Shown here one piece after another: positions 24,814 through 39,146 of a stretch of 64,000 bases of DNA. Below the pieces are notes generated by a model, which did not search any database, was not told the origin of the DNA, and worked only from the letters and a program-made list of their open reading frames with translations. Source of the stretch: Sabellastarte sp. h YS-2021 (taxonomy: Eukaryota > Annelida > Polychaeta > Sabellida > Sabellidae). A program made the translations under genes and the position numbers. The stretch is from the NCBI GenBank assembly GCA_964017235.1, contig OZ024940.1:30436573-30500572 (forward strand). The letters run 5' to 3'. Numbering within the stretch: position 1 is the stretch's first letter; each line of letters opens with the position of its first letter.

Positions 24814-27541
24814 ATGTATTGGAAGTGCAGGTATCGAGGGGGTGATCATATGGCACATCAGTCCAAAACCCCACTTAAACTTCATCAATCTGGCTCAGAT
24901 TTTCACAGGAAACTCAGTTCATATCTGACATTGATATTGTATTGGCTTGACTTACTCAGGAAACCAATTAAAAATTTCAATTTTCCGGGGTTTGGGGCCA
25001 GGCTCAGCCCCCCTCAAATTACGAAATATCAGGTATATCCTAATAAAACCAATCTGAAGCTCTTCTTTAATTTTGCATATGTTTTAACAATAATTGAGGA
25101 AATATTAGGCCCATTTGGAGCATTACATCTCTGAAAATAAATTACTTCACCCATATATTGCTGTAAAAATGGCCAAAAATACATGTAAATTACACCAAAC
25201 CAGTACCAAATGTTGGTCTATAATGCTGAAATTTGGCCAGAATATAAGGTGGCACATACTAAATCTGACTGAACCGGTTTTAAAATTACATCTGATATAA
25301 CAGTACTTATAGTTTGGCAATATTGGTTTCACCTGGCCCCAAATTCGCTTCTGTGGGGCTGCATTATGATATACTTAAATTTGGCTAAGTAAGACAAATT
25401 TAAGGCTGAAAACCATATTGTTTGCTAGAGCTGGCGCCACTAAATGAGATTCCACAAGAATATTCCTTAAGAAATACATAACTGGTCCAAAATACATGTA
25501 TTGGAAGTGCAGGTATCGAGGGGGTGATCATATGGCACATCAGTCCAAAACCCCACTTAAACTTCATCAATCTGGCTCAGATTTTCACAGGAAACTCAGT
25601 TCATATCTGACATTGATATTGTATTGGCTTGACTTACTCAGGAAACCAATTAAAAATTTCAATTTTCCGGGGTTGGGGGCCAGGCTCAGCCCCCCTCAAA
25701 TGAGGAAATATCAGGTATATCCTAATACAACCAATCTGAAGCTCTTCTTTAATTTTGCATATGTTTTAACAATAATTGAGGATATATTAGGCCCATTTGG
25801 AGCATTACATCTCTGAAAATAAACTATTTCACCCATATATTGCTGTAAAAATGGCCAAAAATACATGTAAATTACACCAAACCAGTACCAAATGTTATTC
25901 TATAATGCTGAAATTTGGCCAGAATATAAGGTGGCACAAACTAAATCTGACTGAACCGGTTTTAAAATTACATCTGATATAACAGTACTTATAGTTTGGC
26001 AATATTGGCTTCAGCTGGCCCCAAATTCGCTTCTGTGGGGCTGCATTAAGATATACTTAAATTTGGCAAAGTAAGACAAATTTAAGGCTGAAAACCATAT
26101 TGTTTGCTAGAGCTGGCGCCACTAAATGAGATTCCACAAGAATATTCCTTAAGAAATACATAACTGGTCCAAAATACATGTATTGGAAGTGCAGGTATCG
26201 AGGGGGTGATCATATGGCACATCAGTCCAAAACCCCACTTAAACTTCATCAATCTGGCTCAGATTTTCACAGGAAACTCAGTTCATATCTGACATTGATA
26301 TTGTATTGGCTTGACTTACTCAGGAAACCAATTAAAAATTTCAATTTTCCGGGGTTTGGGGCCAGGCTCAGCCCCCCTCAAATTACGAAATATCAGGTAT
26401 ATCCTAATAAAACCAATCTGAAGCTCTTCTTTAATTTTGCATATGTTTTAACAATAATTTAGGAAATATTAGGCCCATTTGGAGCATTACATCTCTGAAA
26501 ATAAATTACTTCACCCATATATTGCTGTAAAAATGGCCAAAAATACATGTAAATTACACCAAACCAGTACCAAATGTTGGTCTATAATGCTGAAATTTGG
26601 CCAGAATATAAGGTGGCACATACTAAATCTGACTGAACCGGTTTTAAAATTACATCTGATATAACAGTACTTATAGTTTGGCAATATTGGTTTCACCTGG
26701 CCCTAAATTCGCTTTTGTGGGGCTGCATTATGATATACTTAAATTTGGCAAAGTAAGACAAATTTAAGGCTGAAAACCATATTGTTTGCTAGAGCTGGCG
26801 CCACTAAATGAGATTCCACAAGAATATTCCTTAAGAAATACATAACTGGTCCAAAATACATGTATTGGAAGTGCAGGTATCGAGGGGGTGATCATATGGC
26901 ACATCAGTCCAAAACCCCACTTAAACTTCATCAATCTGGCTCAGATTTTCACAGGAAACTCAGTTCATATCTGACATTGATATTGTATTGGCTTGACTTA
27001 CTCAGGAAACCAATTAAAAATTTCAATTTTCCGGGGTTTGGGGCCAGGCTCAGCCCCCCTCAAATTAGGAAATATCAGGTATATCCTAATACAACCAATC
27101 TGAAGCTCTTCTTTAATTTTGCATATGTTTTAACAATAATTGAGGATATATTAGGCCCATTTGGAGCATTACATCTCTGAAAAGAAGTTACTTCACCCAT
27201 ATATTGCTGTAAAAATGGCCAAAAATACATGTAAATTACACCAAACCAGTACCAAATGTTGGTCTATAATGCTGAAATTTGGCCAGAATATAAGGTGGCA
27301 CATACTAAATCTGACTGAACCGGTTTTAAAATTACATCTGATATAACAGTACTTATAGTTTGGCAATATTGGTTTCACCTGGCCCCAAATTCGCTTCTGT
27401 GGGGCTGCATTATGATATACTTAAATTTGGCAAAGTAAGACAAATTTAAGGCTGAAAACCATATTGTTTGCTAGAGCTGGCGCCACTAAATGAGATTCCA
27501 CAAGAATATTCCTTAAGAAATACATAACTGGTCCAAAATAC
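24814..27541 (+). repeat. Two dimers with ggtttcacctgg linker
   Basis: Starts are 24814, 25496, 26178 and 26860. The copies at 24814 and 26178 share attacgaaat, taataaaacc, gaaatattagg, aaattacttcac, ggtttcacctgg and gcattatgata. The copy at 26860 shares only the later markers (agaagttacttc, ggtttcacctgg, gcattatgata), so its second half matches the other type and its first half does not. That is a conversion or crossover signature within a monomer. The copy at 26178 also has a private stop (aataatttagg). Confidence 0.86.
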
Positions 27542-30500
27542 ATGTATTGGAAGTGCAGGTATCGAGGGGGTGATCATATGGCACATCAGTCCAAAACCCC
27601 ACTTAAACTTCATCAATCTGGCTCAGATTTTCACAGGAAACTCAGTTCATATCTGACATTGATATTGTATTGGCTTGACTTACTCAGGAAACCAATTAAA
27701 AATTTCAATTTTCCGGGGTTTGGGGCCAGGCTCAGCCCCCCTCAAATTAGGAAATATCAGGTATATCCTAATACAACCAATCTGAAGCTCTTCTTTAATT
27801 TTGCATATGTTTTAACAATAATTGAGGATATATTAGGCCCATTTGGAGCATTACATCTCTGAAAATAAATTATTTCACCCATATATTGCTGTAAAAATGG
27901 CCAAAAATACATGTAAATTACACCAAACCAGTACCAAATGTTGGTCTATAATGCTGAAATTTGGCCACAATATAAGGTGGCACATACTAAATCTGACTGA
28001 ACCGGTTTCAAAATTACATCTGATATAACAGTACTTATAGTTTGGTAATATTAATTGGCTTCAGCTGGCCCCAAATTCGCTTCTGTGGGGCTGCATTAGG
28101 ATATACTTAAATTTGGCAAAGTAAGACAAATTTAAGGCTGGAAACCATATTGTTTGCTAGAGCTGGCGCCACTAAATGAGATTCCACAAGAATATTCCTT
28201 AAGAAATACATAACTGGTCCAAAATACATGTATTGGAAGTGCAGGTATCGAGGGGGTGATCATATGGCACATCAGTCCAAAACCCCACTTAAACTTCATC
28301 AATCTGGCTCAGATTTTCACAGGAAACTCAGTTCATATCTGACATTGATATTGTATTGGCTTGACTTACTCAGGAAACCAATTAAAAATTTCAATTTTCC
28401 GGGGTTTGGGGCCAGGCTCAGCCCCCCTCAAATTAGGAAATATCAGGTATATCCTAATACAACCAATCTGAAGCTCTTCTTTAATTTTGCATATGTTTTA
28501 ACAATAATTGAGGATATATTAGTCCCATTTGGAGCATTACATCTCTGAAAATAAATTATTTCACCCATATATTGCTGTAAAAATGGCCAAAAATACATGT
28601 AAATTACACCAAACCAGTACCAAATGTTGGTCTATAATGCTGAAATTTGGCCAGAATATAAGGTGGCACATACTAAATCTGACTGAACCGGTTTTAAAAT
28701 TACATCTGATATAACAGTACTTATAGTTTGGCAATATTGGCTTCAGCTGGCCCCAAATTCGCTTCTGTGGGGCTGCATTAAGATATACTTAAATTTGGCA
28801 AAGTAAGACAAATTTAAGGCTGGAAACCATATTGTTTGCTAGAGCTGGCGCCACTAAATGAGATTCCACAAGAATATTCCTTAAGAAATACATAACTGGT
28901 CCAAAATACATGTATTGGAAGTGCAGGTATCGAGGGGGTGATCATATGGCACATCAGTCCAAAACCCCACTTAAACTTCATCAATCTGGCTCAGATTTTC
29001 ACAGGAAACTCGGTTCATATCTGACATTGATATTGTATTGGCTTGACTTACTCAGGAAACCAATTAAAAATTTCAATTTTCCGGGATTTGGGGCCAGGCT
29101 CAGCCCCCCTCAAATTAGGAAATATCAGGTATATCCTAATACAACCAATCTGAAGCTCTTCTTTAATTTTGCATATGTTTTAACAATAATTGAGGATATA
29201 TTAGGCCCATTTGGAGCATTACATCTCTGAAAATAAATTACTTCACCCATATATTGCTGTAAAAATGGCCAAAAATACATGTAAATTACACCAAACCAGT
29301 ACCAAATGTTGGTCTATAATGCTGAAATTTGGCCAGAATATAAGGTGGCACATACTAAATCTGACTGAACCGGTTTTAAAATTACATCTGATATAACAGT
29401 ACTTATAGTTTGGCAATATTGGCTTCAGCTGGCCCCAAATTCGCTTCTGTGGGGCTGCATTAAGATATACTTAAATTTGGCAAAGTAAGACAAATTTAAG
29501 GCTGAAAACCATATTGTTTGCTAGAGCTGGCGCCACTAAATGAGATTCCACAAGAATATTCCTTAAGAAATACATAACTGGTCCAAAATACATGTATTGG
29601 AAGTGCAGGTATCGAGGGGGTGATCATATGGCACATCAGTCCAAAACCCCACTTAAACTTCATCAATCTGGCTCAGATTTTCACAGGAAACTCAGTTCAT
29701 ATCTGACATTGATATTGTATTGGCTTGACTTACTCAGGAAACCAATTAAAAATTTCAATTTTCCGGGGTTTGGGGCCAGGCTCAGCCCCCCTCAAATTAG
29801 GAAATATCAGGTATATCCTAATACAACCAATCTGAAGCTCTTCTTTAATTTTGCATATGTTTTAACAATAATTGAGGATATATTAGTCCCATTTGGAGCA
29901 TTACATCTCTGAAAATAAATTATTTCACCCATATATTGCTGTAAAAATGGCCAAAAATACATGTAAATTACACCAAACCAGTACCAAATGTTGGTCTATA
30001 ATGCTGAAATTTGGCCAGAATATAAGGTGGCACATACTAAATCTGACTGAACCGGTTTTAAAATTACATCTGATATAACAGTACTTATAGTTTGGCAATA
30101 TTGGCTTCAGCTGGCCCCAAATTCGCTTCTGTGGGGCTGCATTAAGATATACTTAAATTTGGCAAAGTAAGACAAATTTAAGGCTGGAAACCATATTGTT
30201 TGCTAGAGCTGGCGCCACTAAATGAGATTCCACAAGAATATTCCTTAAGAAATACATAACTGGTCCAAAATACATGTATTGGAAGTGCAGGTATCGAGGG
30301 GGTGATCATATGGCACATCAGTCCAAAACCCCACTTAAACTTCATCAATCTGGCTCAGATTTTCACAGGAAACTCGGTTCATATCTGACATTGATATTGT
30401 ATTGGCTTGACTTACTCAGGAAACCAATTAAAAATTTCAATTTTCCGGGATTTGGGGCCAGGCTCAGCCCCCCTCAAATTAGGAAATATCAGGTATATCC

Positions 30501-33500
30501 TAATACAACCAATCTGAAGCTCTTCTTTAATTTTGCATATGTTTTAACAATAATTGAGGATATATTAGGCCCATTTGGAGCATTACATCTCTGAAAATAA
30601 ATTACTTCACCCATATATTGCTGTAAAAATGGCCAAAAATACATGTAAATTACACCAAACCAGTACCAAATGTTGGTCTATAATGCTGAAATTTGGCCAG
30701 AATATAAGGTGGCACATACTAAATCTGACTGAACCGGTTTTAAAATTACATCTGATATAACAGTACTTATAGTTTGGCAATATTGGCTTCAGCTGGCCCC
30801 AAATTCGCTTCTGTGGGGCTGCATTAAGATATACTTAAATTTGGCAAAGTAAGACAAATTTAAGGCTGAAAACCATATTGTTTGCTAGAGCTGGCGCCAC
30901 TAAATGAGATTCCACAAGAATATTCCTTAAGAAATACATAACTGGTCCAAAATACATGTATTGGAAGTGCAGGTATCGAGGGGGTGATCATATGGCACAT
31001 CAGTCCAAAACCCCACTTAAACTTCATCAATCTGGCTCAGATTTTCACAGGAAACTCAGTTCATATCTGACATTGATATTGTATTGGCTTGACTTACTCA
31101 GGAAACCAATTAAAAATTTCAATTTTCCGGGGTTTGGGGCCAGGCTCAGCCCCCCTCAAATTAGGAAATATCAGGTATATCCTAATACAACCAATCTGAA
31201 GCTCTTCTTTAATTTTGCATATGTTTTAACAATAATTGAGGATATATTAGTCCCATTTGGAGCATTACATCTCTGAAAATAAATTATTTCACCCATATAT
31301 TGCTGTAAAAATGGCCAAAAATACATGTAAATTACACCAAACCAGTACCAAATGTTGGTCTATAATGCTGAAATTTGGCCACAATATAAGGTGGCACATA
31401 CTAAATCTGACTGAACCGGTTTCAAAATTACATCTGATATAACAGTACTTATAGTTTGGTAATATTAATTGGCTTCAGCTGGCCCCAAATTCGCTTCTGT
31501 GGGGCTGCATTAGGATATACTTAAATTTGGCAAAGTAAGACAAATTTAAGGCTGGAAACCATATTGTTTGCTAGAGCTGGCGCCACTAAATGAGATTCCA
31601 CAAGAATATTCCTTAAGAAATACATAACTGGTCCAAAATACATGTATTGGAAGTGCAGGTATCGAGGGGGTGATCATATGGCACATCAGTCCAAAACCCC
31701 ACTTAAACTTCATCAATCTGGCTCAGATTTTCACAGGAAACTCAGTTCATATCTGACATTGATATTGTATTGGCTTGACTTACTCAGGAAACCAATTAAA
31801 AATTTCAATTTTCCGGGGTTTGGGGCCAGGCTCAGCCCCCCCCAAATTAGGAAATATCAGGTATATCCTAATACAACCAATCTGAAGCTCTTCTTTAATT
31901 TTGCATATGTTTTAACAATAATTGAGGATATATTAGGCCCATTTGGAGCATTACATCTCTGAAAATAAATTATTTCACCCATATATTGCTGTAAAAATGG
32001 CCAAAAATACATGTAAATTACACCAAACCAGTACCAAATGTTGGTCTATAATGCTGAAATTTGGCCAGAATATAAGGTGGCACATACTAAATCTGACTGA
32101 ACCGGTTTTAAAATTACATCTGATATAACAGTACTTATAGTTTGGCAATATTGGCTTCAGCTGGCCCCAAATTCGCTTCTGTGGGGCTGCATTAAGATAT
32201 ACTTAAATTTGGCAAAGTAAGACAAATTTAAGGCTGGAAACCATATTGTTTGCTAGAGCTGGCGCCACTAAATGAGATTCCACAAGAATATTCCTTAAGA
32301 AATACATAACTGGTCCAAAATACATGTATTGGAAGTGCAGGTATCGAGGGGGTGATCATATGGCACATCAGTCCAAAACCCCACTTAAACTTCATCAATC
32401 TGGCTCAGATTTTCACAGGAAACTCGGTTCATATCTGACATTGATATTGTATTGGCTTGACTTACTCAGGAAACCAATTAAAAATTTCAATTTTCCGGGA
32501 TTTGGGGCCAGGCTCAGCCCCCCTCAAATTAGGAAATATCAGGTATATCCTAATACAACCAATCTGAAGCTCTTCTTTAATTTTGCATATGTTTTAACAA
32601 TAATTGAGGATATATTAGGCCCATTTGGAGCATTACATCTCTGAAAATAAATTACTTCACCCATATATTGCTGTAAAAATGGCCAAAAATACATGTAAAT
32701 TACACCAAACCAGTACCAAATGTTGGTCTATAATGCTGAAATTTGGCCAGAATATAAGGTGGCACATACTAAATCTGACTGAACCGGTTTTAAAATTACA
32801 TCTGATATAACAGTACTTATAGTTTGGCAATATTGGCTTCAGCTGGCCCCAAATTCGCTTCTGTGGGGCTGCATTAAGATATACTTAAATTTGGCAAAGT
32901 AAGACAAATTTAAGGCTGAAAACCATATTGTTTGCTAGAGCTGGCGCCACTAAATGAGATTCCACAAGAATATTCCTTAAGAAATACATAACTGGTCCAA
33001 AATACATGTATTGGAAGTGCAGGTATCGAGGGGGTGATCATATGGCACATCAGTCCAAAACCCCACTTAAACTTCATCAATCTGGCTCAGATTTTCACAG
33101 GAAACTCAGTTCATATCTGACATTGATATTGTATTGGCTTGACTTACTCAGGAAACCAATTAAAAATTTCAATTTTCCGGGGTTTGGGGCCAGGCTCAGC
33201 CCCCCTCAAATTAGGAAATATCAGGTATATCCTAATACAACCAATCTGAAGCTCTTCTTTAATTTTGCATATGTTTTAACAATAATTGAGGATATATTAG
33301 GCCCATTTGGAGCATTACATCTCTGAAAATAAATTATTTCACCCATATATTGCTGTAAAAATGGCCAAAAATACATGTAAATTACACCAAACCAGTACCA
33401 AATGTTGGTCTATAATGCTGAAATTTGGCCACAATATAAGGTAGCACATACTAAATCTGACTGAACCGGTTTCAAAATTACATCTGATATAACAGTACTT

Positions 33501-34373
33501 ATAGTTTGGTAATATTAATTGGCTTCAGCTGGCCCCAAATTCGCTTCTGTGGGGCTGCATTAGGATATACTTAAATTTGGCAAAGTAAGACAAATTTAAG
33601 GCTGGAAACCATATTGTTTGCTAGAGCTGGCGCCACTAAATGAGATTCCACAAGAATATTCCTTAAGAAATACATAACTGGTCCAAAATACATGTATTGG
33701 AAGTGCAGGTATCGAGGGGGTGATCATATGGCACATCAGTCCAAAACCCCACTTAAACTTCATCAATCTGGCTCAGATTTTCACAGGAAACTCAGTTCAT
33801 ATCTGACATTGATATTGTATTGGCTTGACTTACTCAGGAAACCAATTAAAAATTTCAATTTTCCGGGGTTTGGGGCCAGGCTCAGCCCCCCTCAAATTAG
33901 GAAATATCAGGTATATCCTAATACAACCAATCTGAAGCTCTTCTTTAATTTTGCATATGTTTTAACAATAATTGAGGATATATTAGGCCCATTTGGAGCA
34001 TTACATCTCTGAAAATAAATTATTTCACCCATATATTGCTGTAAAAATGGCCAAAAATACATGTAAATTACACCAAACCAGTACCAAATGTTGGTCTATA
34101 ATGCTGACATTTGGCCAGAATATAAGGTGGCACATACTAAATCTGACTGAACCGGTTTTAAAATTACATCTGATATAACAGTACTTATAGTTTGGCAATA
34201 TTGGCTTCAGCTGGCCCCAAATTCGCTTCTGTGGGGCTGCATTAGGATATACTTAAATTTGGCAAAGTAAGACAAATTTAAGGCTGAAAACCATATTGTT
34301 TGCTAGAGCTGGCGCCACTAAATGAGATTCCACAAGAATATTCCTTAAGAAATACATAACTGGTCCAAAATAC
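27542..34373 (+). repeat. Mixed dimer/trimer HOR marked by a 4-bp AATT insertion
   Basis: Starts are 27542, 28228, 28910, 29592, 30274, 30956, 31642, 32324, 33006 and 33692. The three 686-bp monomers (27542, 30956, 33006) carry tttggtaatattaattggc in place of tttggcaatattggc, together with ggccacaatataagg and accggtttcaaaa. Copies at 28228, 29592 and 30956 have attagtcccattt. Copies at 28910, 30274 and 32324 have actcggttcat, ccgggatttgg and aaattacttc. The pairs 28228-29591 and 29592-30955 are nearly identical dimers; 30956-33005 is a trimer. Confidence 0.9.
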
Positions 34374-37300
34374 ATGCATTGGAAGTGCAGGTATCGAGGG
34401 GGTGATCATATGGCACATCAGTCCAAAACCCCACTTAAACTTCATCAATCTGGCTCAGATTTTCACAGGAAACTCAGTTCATATCTGACATTGATATTGT
34501 ATTGGCTTGACTTACTCAGGAAACCAATTAAAAATTTTAATTTTCCGAGATTTGGGGCCAGGCTCAGCCCCCCTCAAATTAGGAAATATCAGGTATATCC
34601 TAATACAACCAATCTGAAGCTCTTCTTTAATTTTGCATATGTTTTAACAATAATTGAGGATATATTAGGCCCATTTGGAGCATTACATCTCTGAAAATAA
34701 ATTATTTCACCCATATATTGCTGTAAAAATGGCCAAAAATACATGTAAATTACACCAAACCAGTACCAAATGTTGGTCTATAATGCTGAAATTTGGCCAC
34801 AATATAAGGTGGCACATACTAAATCTGACTGAACCGGTTTTAAAATTACATCTGATATAACAGTACTTATAGTTTGGCAATATTGGCTTCAGCTGGCCCC
34901 AAATTCGCTTCTGTGGGGCTGCATTAAGATATACTTAAATTTGGCAAAGTAAGACAAATTTAAGGCTGAAAACCATATTGTTTGCTAGAGCTGGCGCCAC
35001 TAAATGAGATTCCACAAGAATATTCCTTAAGAAATACATAACTGGTCCAAAATACATGTATTGGAAGTGCAGGTATCGAGGGGGTGATCATATGGCACAT
35101 CAGTCCAAAACCCCACTTAAACTTCATCAATCTGGCTTAGATTTTCACAGGAAACTCAGTTCATATCTGACATTGATATTGTATTGGCTTGACTTACTCA
35201 GGAAACCAATTAAAAATTTCAATTTTCCGGGGTTTGGGGCCAGGCTCAGCCCCCCTCAAATTAGGAAATATCAGGTATATCCTAATACAACCAATCTGAA
35301 GCTCTTCTTTAATTCTGCATATGTTTTAACAATAATTGAGGATATATTAGGCCCATTTGGAGCATTACATCTCTGAAAAGAAATTACTTCACCCATATAT
35401 TGCTGTAAAAATGGCCAAAAATACATGTAAATTACACCAAACCAGTACCAAATGTTGGTCTATAATGCTGAAATTTGGCCAGAATATAAGGTGGCACATA
35501 CTAAATCTGACTGAACCGGTTTTAAAATTACATCTGATATAACAGTACTTATAGTTTGGCAATATTGGCTTCAGCTGGCCCCAAATTCGCTTCTGTGGGG
35601 CTGCATTAGGATATACTTAAATTTGGCAAAGTAAGACAAATTTAAGGCTGAAAACCATATTGTTTGCTAGAGCTGGCGCCACTAAATGAGATTACACAAG
35701 AATATTCCTTAAGAAATACATAACTGGTCCAAAATACATGTATTGGAAGTGCAGGTATCGAGGGGGTGATCATATGGCACATCAGTCCAAAACCCCACTT
35801 AAACTTCATCAATCTGGCTCAGATTTTCACAGGAAACTCAGTTCATATCTGACATGGATATTGTATTGGCTTGACTTACTCAGGAAACCAATTAAAAATT
35901 TCAATTTTCCGGGGTTTCGGGCCGGGCTCAGCCCCCCTCAAATTAGGAAATATCAGGTATATCCTAATACAACCAATCTGAAGCTCTTCTTTAATTTTGC
36001 ATATGTTTTAACAATAATTGAGGATATATTAGGCCCATTTGGAGCATTACATCTCTAAAAATAAATTATTTCACCCATATATTGCTGTAAAAATGGCCAA
36101 AAATACATGTAAATTACACCAAACCAGTACCAAATGTTGGTCTATAATGCTGAAATTTGGCCAGAATATAAGGTGGCACATACTAAATCTGACTGAACCG
36201 GTTTTAAAATTACATCTGATATAACAGTACTTATAGTTTGGCAATATTGGCTTCAGCTGGCCCCAAATTCGCTTCTGTGGGGCTGCATTAGGATATACTT
36301 AAATTTGGCAAAGTAAGACAAATTTAAGGCTGAAAACCATATTGTTTGCTAGAGCTGGCGCAACTAAATGAGATTCCACAAGAATATTCCTTAAGAAATA
36401 CATAACTGGTCCAAAATACATGTATTGGAAGTGCAGGTATCGAGGGGGTGATCATATGGCACATCAGTCCAAAACCCCACTTAAACTTCATCAATCTGGC
36501 TCAGATTTTCACAGGAAACTCAGTTCATATCTGACATTGATATTGTATTGGCTTGACTTACTCAGGAAACCAATTAAAAATTTCAATTTTCCGGGGTTTG
36601 GGGCCAGGCTCAGCCCCCCTCAAATTAGGAAATATCAGGTATATCCTAATACAACCAATCTGAAGCTCTTCTTTAATTTTGCATATGTTTTAACAATAAT
36701 TGAGGATATATTAGGCCCATTTGGAGCATTACATCTCTGAAAATAAATTATTTCACCCATATATTGCTGTAAAAATGGCCAGAAATACATGTAAATTACA
36801 CCAAACCAGTACCAAATGTTGGTCTATAATGCTGAAATTTGGCCAGAATATAAGGTGGCACATACTAAATCTGACTGAACCGGTTTTAAAATTACATCTG
36901 ATATAACAGTACTTATAGTTTGGCAATATTGGCTTCAGCTGGCCCCAAATACGCTTCTGTGGGGCTGCATTAAGATATACTTAAATTTGGCAAAGTAAGA
37001 CAACTTTAAGGCTGAAAACCATATTGTTTGCTAGAGCTGGCGCCACTAAATGAGATTCCACAAGAATATTCCTTAAGAAATACATAACTGGTCCAAAATA
37101 CACGTATTGGAAGTGCAGGTATCGAGGGGGTGATCATATGGCACATCAGTCCAAAACCCCACTTAAACTTCATCAATCTGGCTCAGATTTTCACAGGAAA
37201 CTCAGTTCATATCTGACATGGATATTGTATTGGCTTGACTTACTCAGGAAACCAATTAAAAATTTCAATTTTCCGGGGTTTGGGGCCAGGCTCAGCCCCC

Positions 37301-39146
37301 CTCAAATTAGGAAATATCAGGTATATCCTAATACAACCAATCTGAAGCTCTTCTTTAATTTTGCATATGTTTTAACAATAATTGAGGATATATTAGGCCC
37401 ATTTGGAGCATTACATCTCTGAAAATAAATTATTTCACTCATATATTGTTGTAAAAATGGCCAAAAATACATGTAAATTACACCAAACCAGTACCAAATG
37501 TTGGTCTATAATGCTGAAATTTGGCCAGAATATAAGGTGGCACATACTAAATCTGATTGAACCGGTTTTAAAATTACATCTGATATAACAGTACTTATAG
37601 TTTGGCAATATTGGCTTCAGCTGGCCCCAAATTCGCTTCTGTGGGGCTGCATTAAGATATACTTAAATTTGACAAAGTAAGACAAATTTAAGGCTGAAAA
37701 CCATATTGTTTGTTAGAGCTGGCGCCACTAAATGTGATTCCACAAGAATATTCCTTAAGAAATACATAACTGGTCCAAAATACATGTATTGGAAGTGCAG
37801 GTATCGAGGGGGTGATCATATGGTACATCAGTCCAAACCCACACTTAAACTTCATCAATCTGGCTCAGATTTTCACAGGAAACTCAGTTCATATCTGACA
37901 TTGATATTGTATTGGCTTGACTTACTCAGGAAACCAATTAAAAATTTCAATTTTCCGGGGTTTGGGGCCAGGCTCAGCCCCCCTCAAATTAGGAAATATC
38001 AGGTATATCCTAATACAACCAATCTGAAGCTCTTCTTTAATTTTGCATATGTTTTAACAATAATTGAGGATATATTAGGCCCATTTGGAGTATTACATCT
38101 CTGAAGATAAATTATTTCACCCATATATTGCTGTAAAAATGGCCAGAAATACATGTAAATTACACCAAACCAGTACCAAATGTTGGTCTATAATGCTGAA
38201 ATTTGGCCAGAATATAAGGTGGCACATACTAAATCTGACTGAACCGGTTTTAAAATTACATCTGATATAACAGTACTTATAGTTTGGCAATATTGGCTTC
38301 AGCTGGCCCCAAATTCGCTTCTGTGGGGCTGCATTAAGATATTCTTAAATTTGGCAAAGTAAGACAACTTTAAGGCTGAAAACCATATTGTTTGCTAGAG
38401 CTGGCGCCACTAAATGAGATTCCACAAGAATATTCCTTAAGAAATACATAACTGGTCCAAAATACATGCATTGGAAGTGCAGGTATCGAGGGGGTGATCA
38501 TATGGCACATCAGTCCAAAACCCCACTTAAACTTCATCAATCTGGCTCAGATTTTCACAGGAAACTCAGTTCATATCTGACATTGATATTGTATTGGCTT
38601 GACTTACTCAGGAAACCAATTAAAATTTCAATTTTCCGGGGTTTGGGGCCAGGCTCAGCCCCCCTCAAATTAGGAAATATCAGGTATATCCTAATACAAC
38701 CAATCTGAAGCTCTTCTTTAATTTTGCATATGTTTTAACAATAATTGAGGATATATTAGGCCCATTTGGAGCATTACATCTCTGAAAATAAATTATTTCA
38801 CCCATATATTGCTGTAAAAATGGCCAAAAATACATGTAAATTACACCAAACCAGTACCAAATGTTGGTCTATAATGCTGAAATTTGGCCAGAATATAAGG
38901 TGGCACATACTAAATCTGACTGAACCGGTTTTAAAATTACATCTGATATAACAGTACTTATAGTTTGGCAATATTGGCTTCAGCTGGCCCCAAATTCGCT
39001 TCTGTGGGGCTGCATTAGGATATACTTAAATTTGGCAAAGTAAGACAAATTTAAGGCTGAAAACCATATTGTTTGCTAGAGCTGGCGCCACTAAATGAGA
39101 TTCCACAAGAATATTCCTTAAGAAATACATAACTGGTCCAAAATAC
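34374..39146 (+). repeat. Monomeric stretch with only a faint dimer pattern
   Basis: Starts are 34374, 35056, 35738, 36420, 37102, 37784 and 38466. Most differences are private to one copy, for example ccgagatttgg at 34374 and the landmark change cacgtattgg at 37102. A weak 1364-bp echo remains: the copies at 36420 and 37784 share ggccagaaatac and are followed by gacaactttaagg, and those at 35738 and 37102 share ctgacatggatattg. The last copy has lost one A (attaaaatttcaat). Confidence 0.85.

Noticed and set aside
37706-38104. Extended 132-codon open frame
   Set aside because: Single-base changes unique to this copy (for example tgttagagc and aatgtgattcc in the linker) place an ATG and lengthen the usual 106-codon frame upstream. 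The satellite itself is unchanged.
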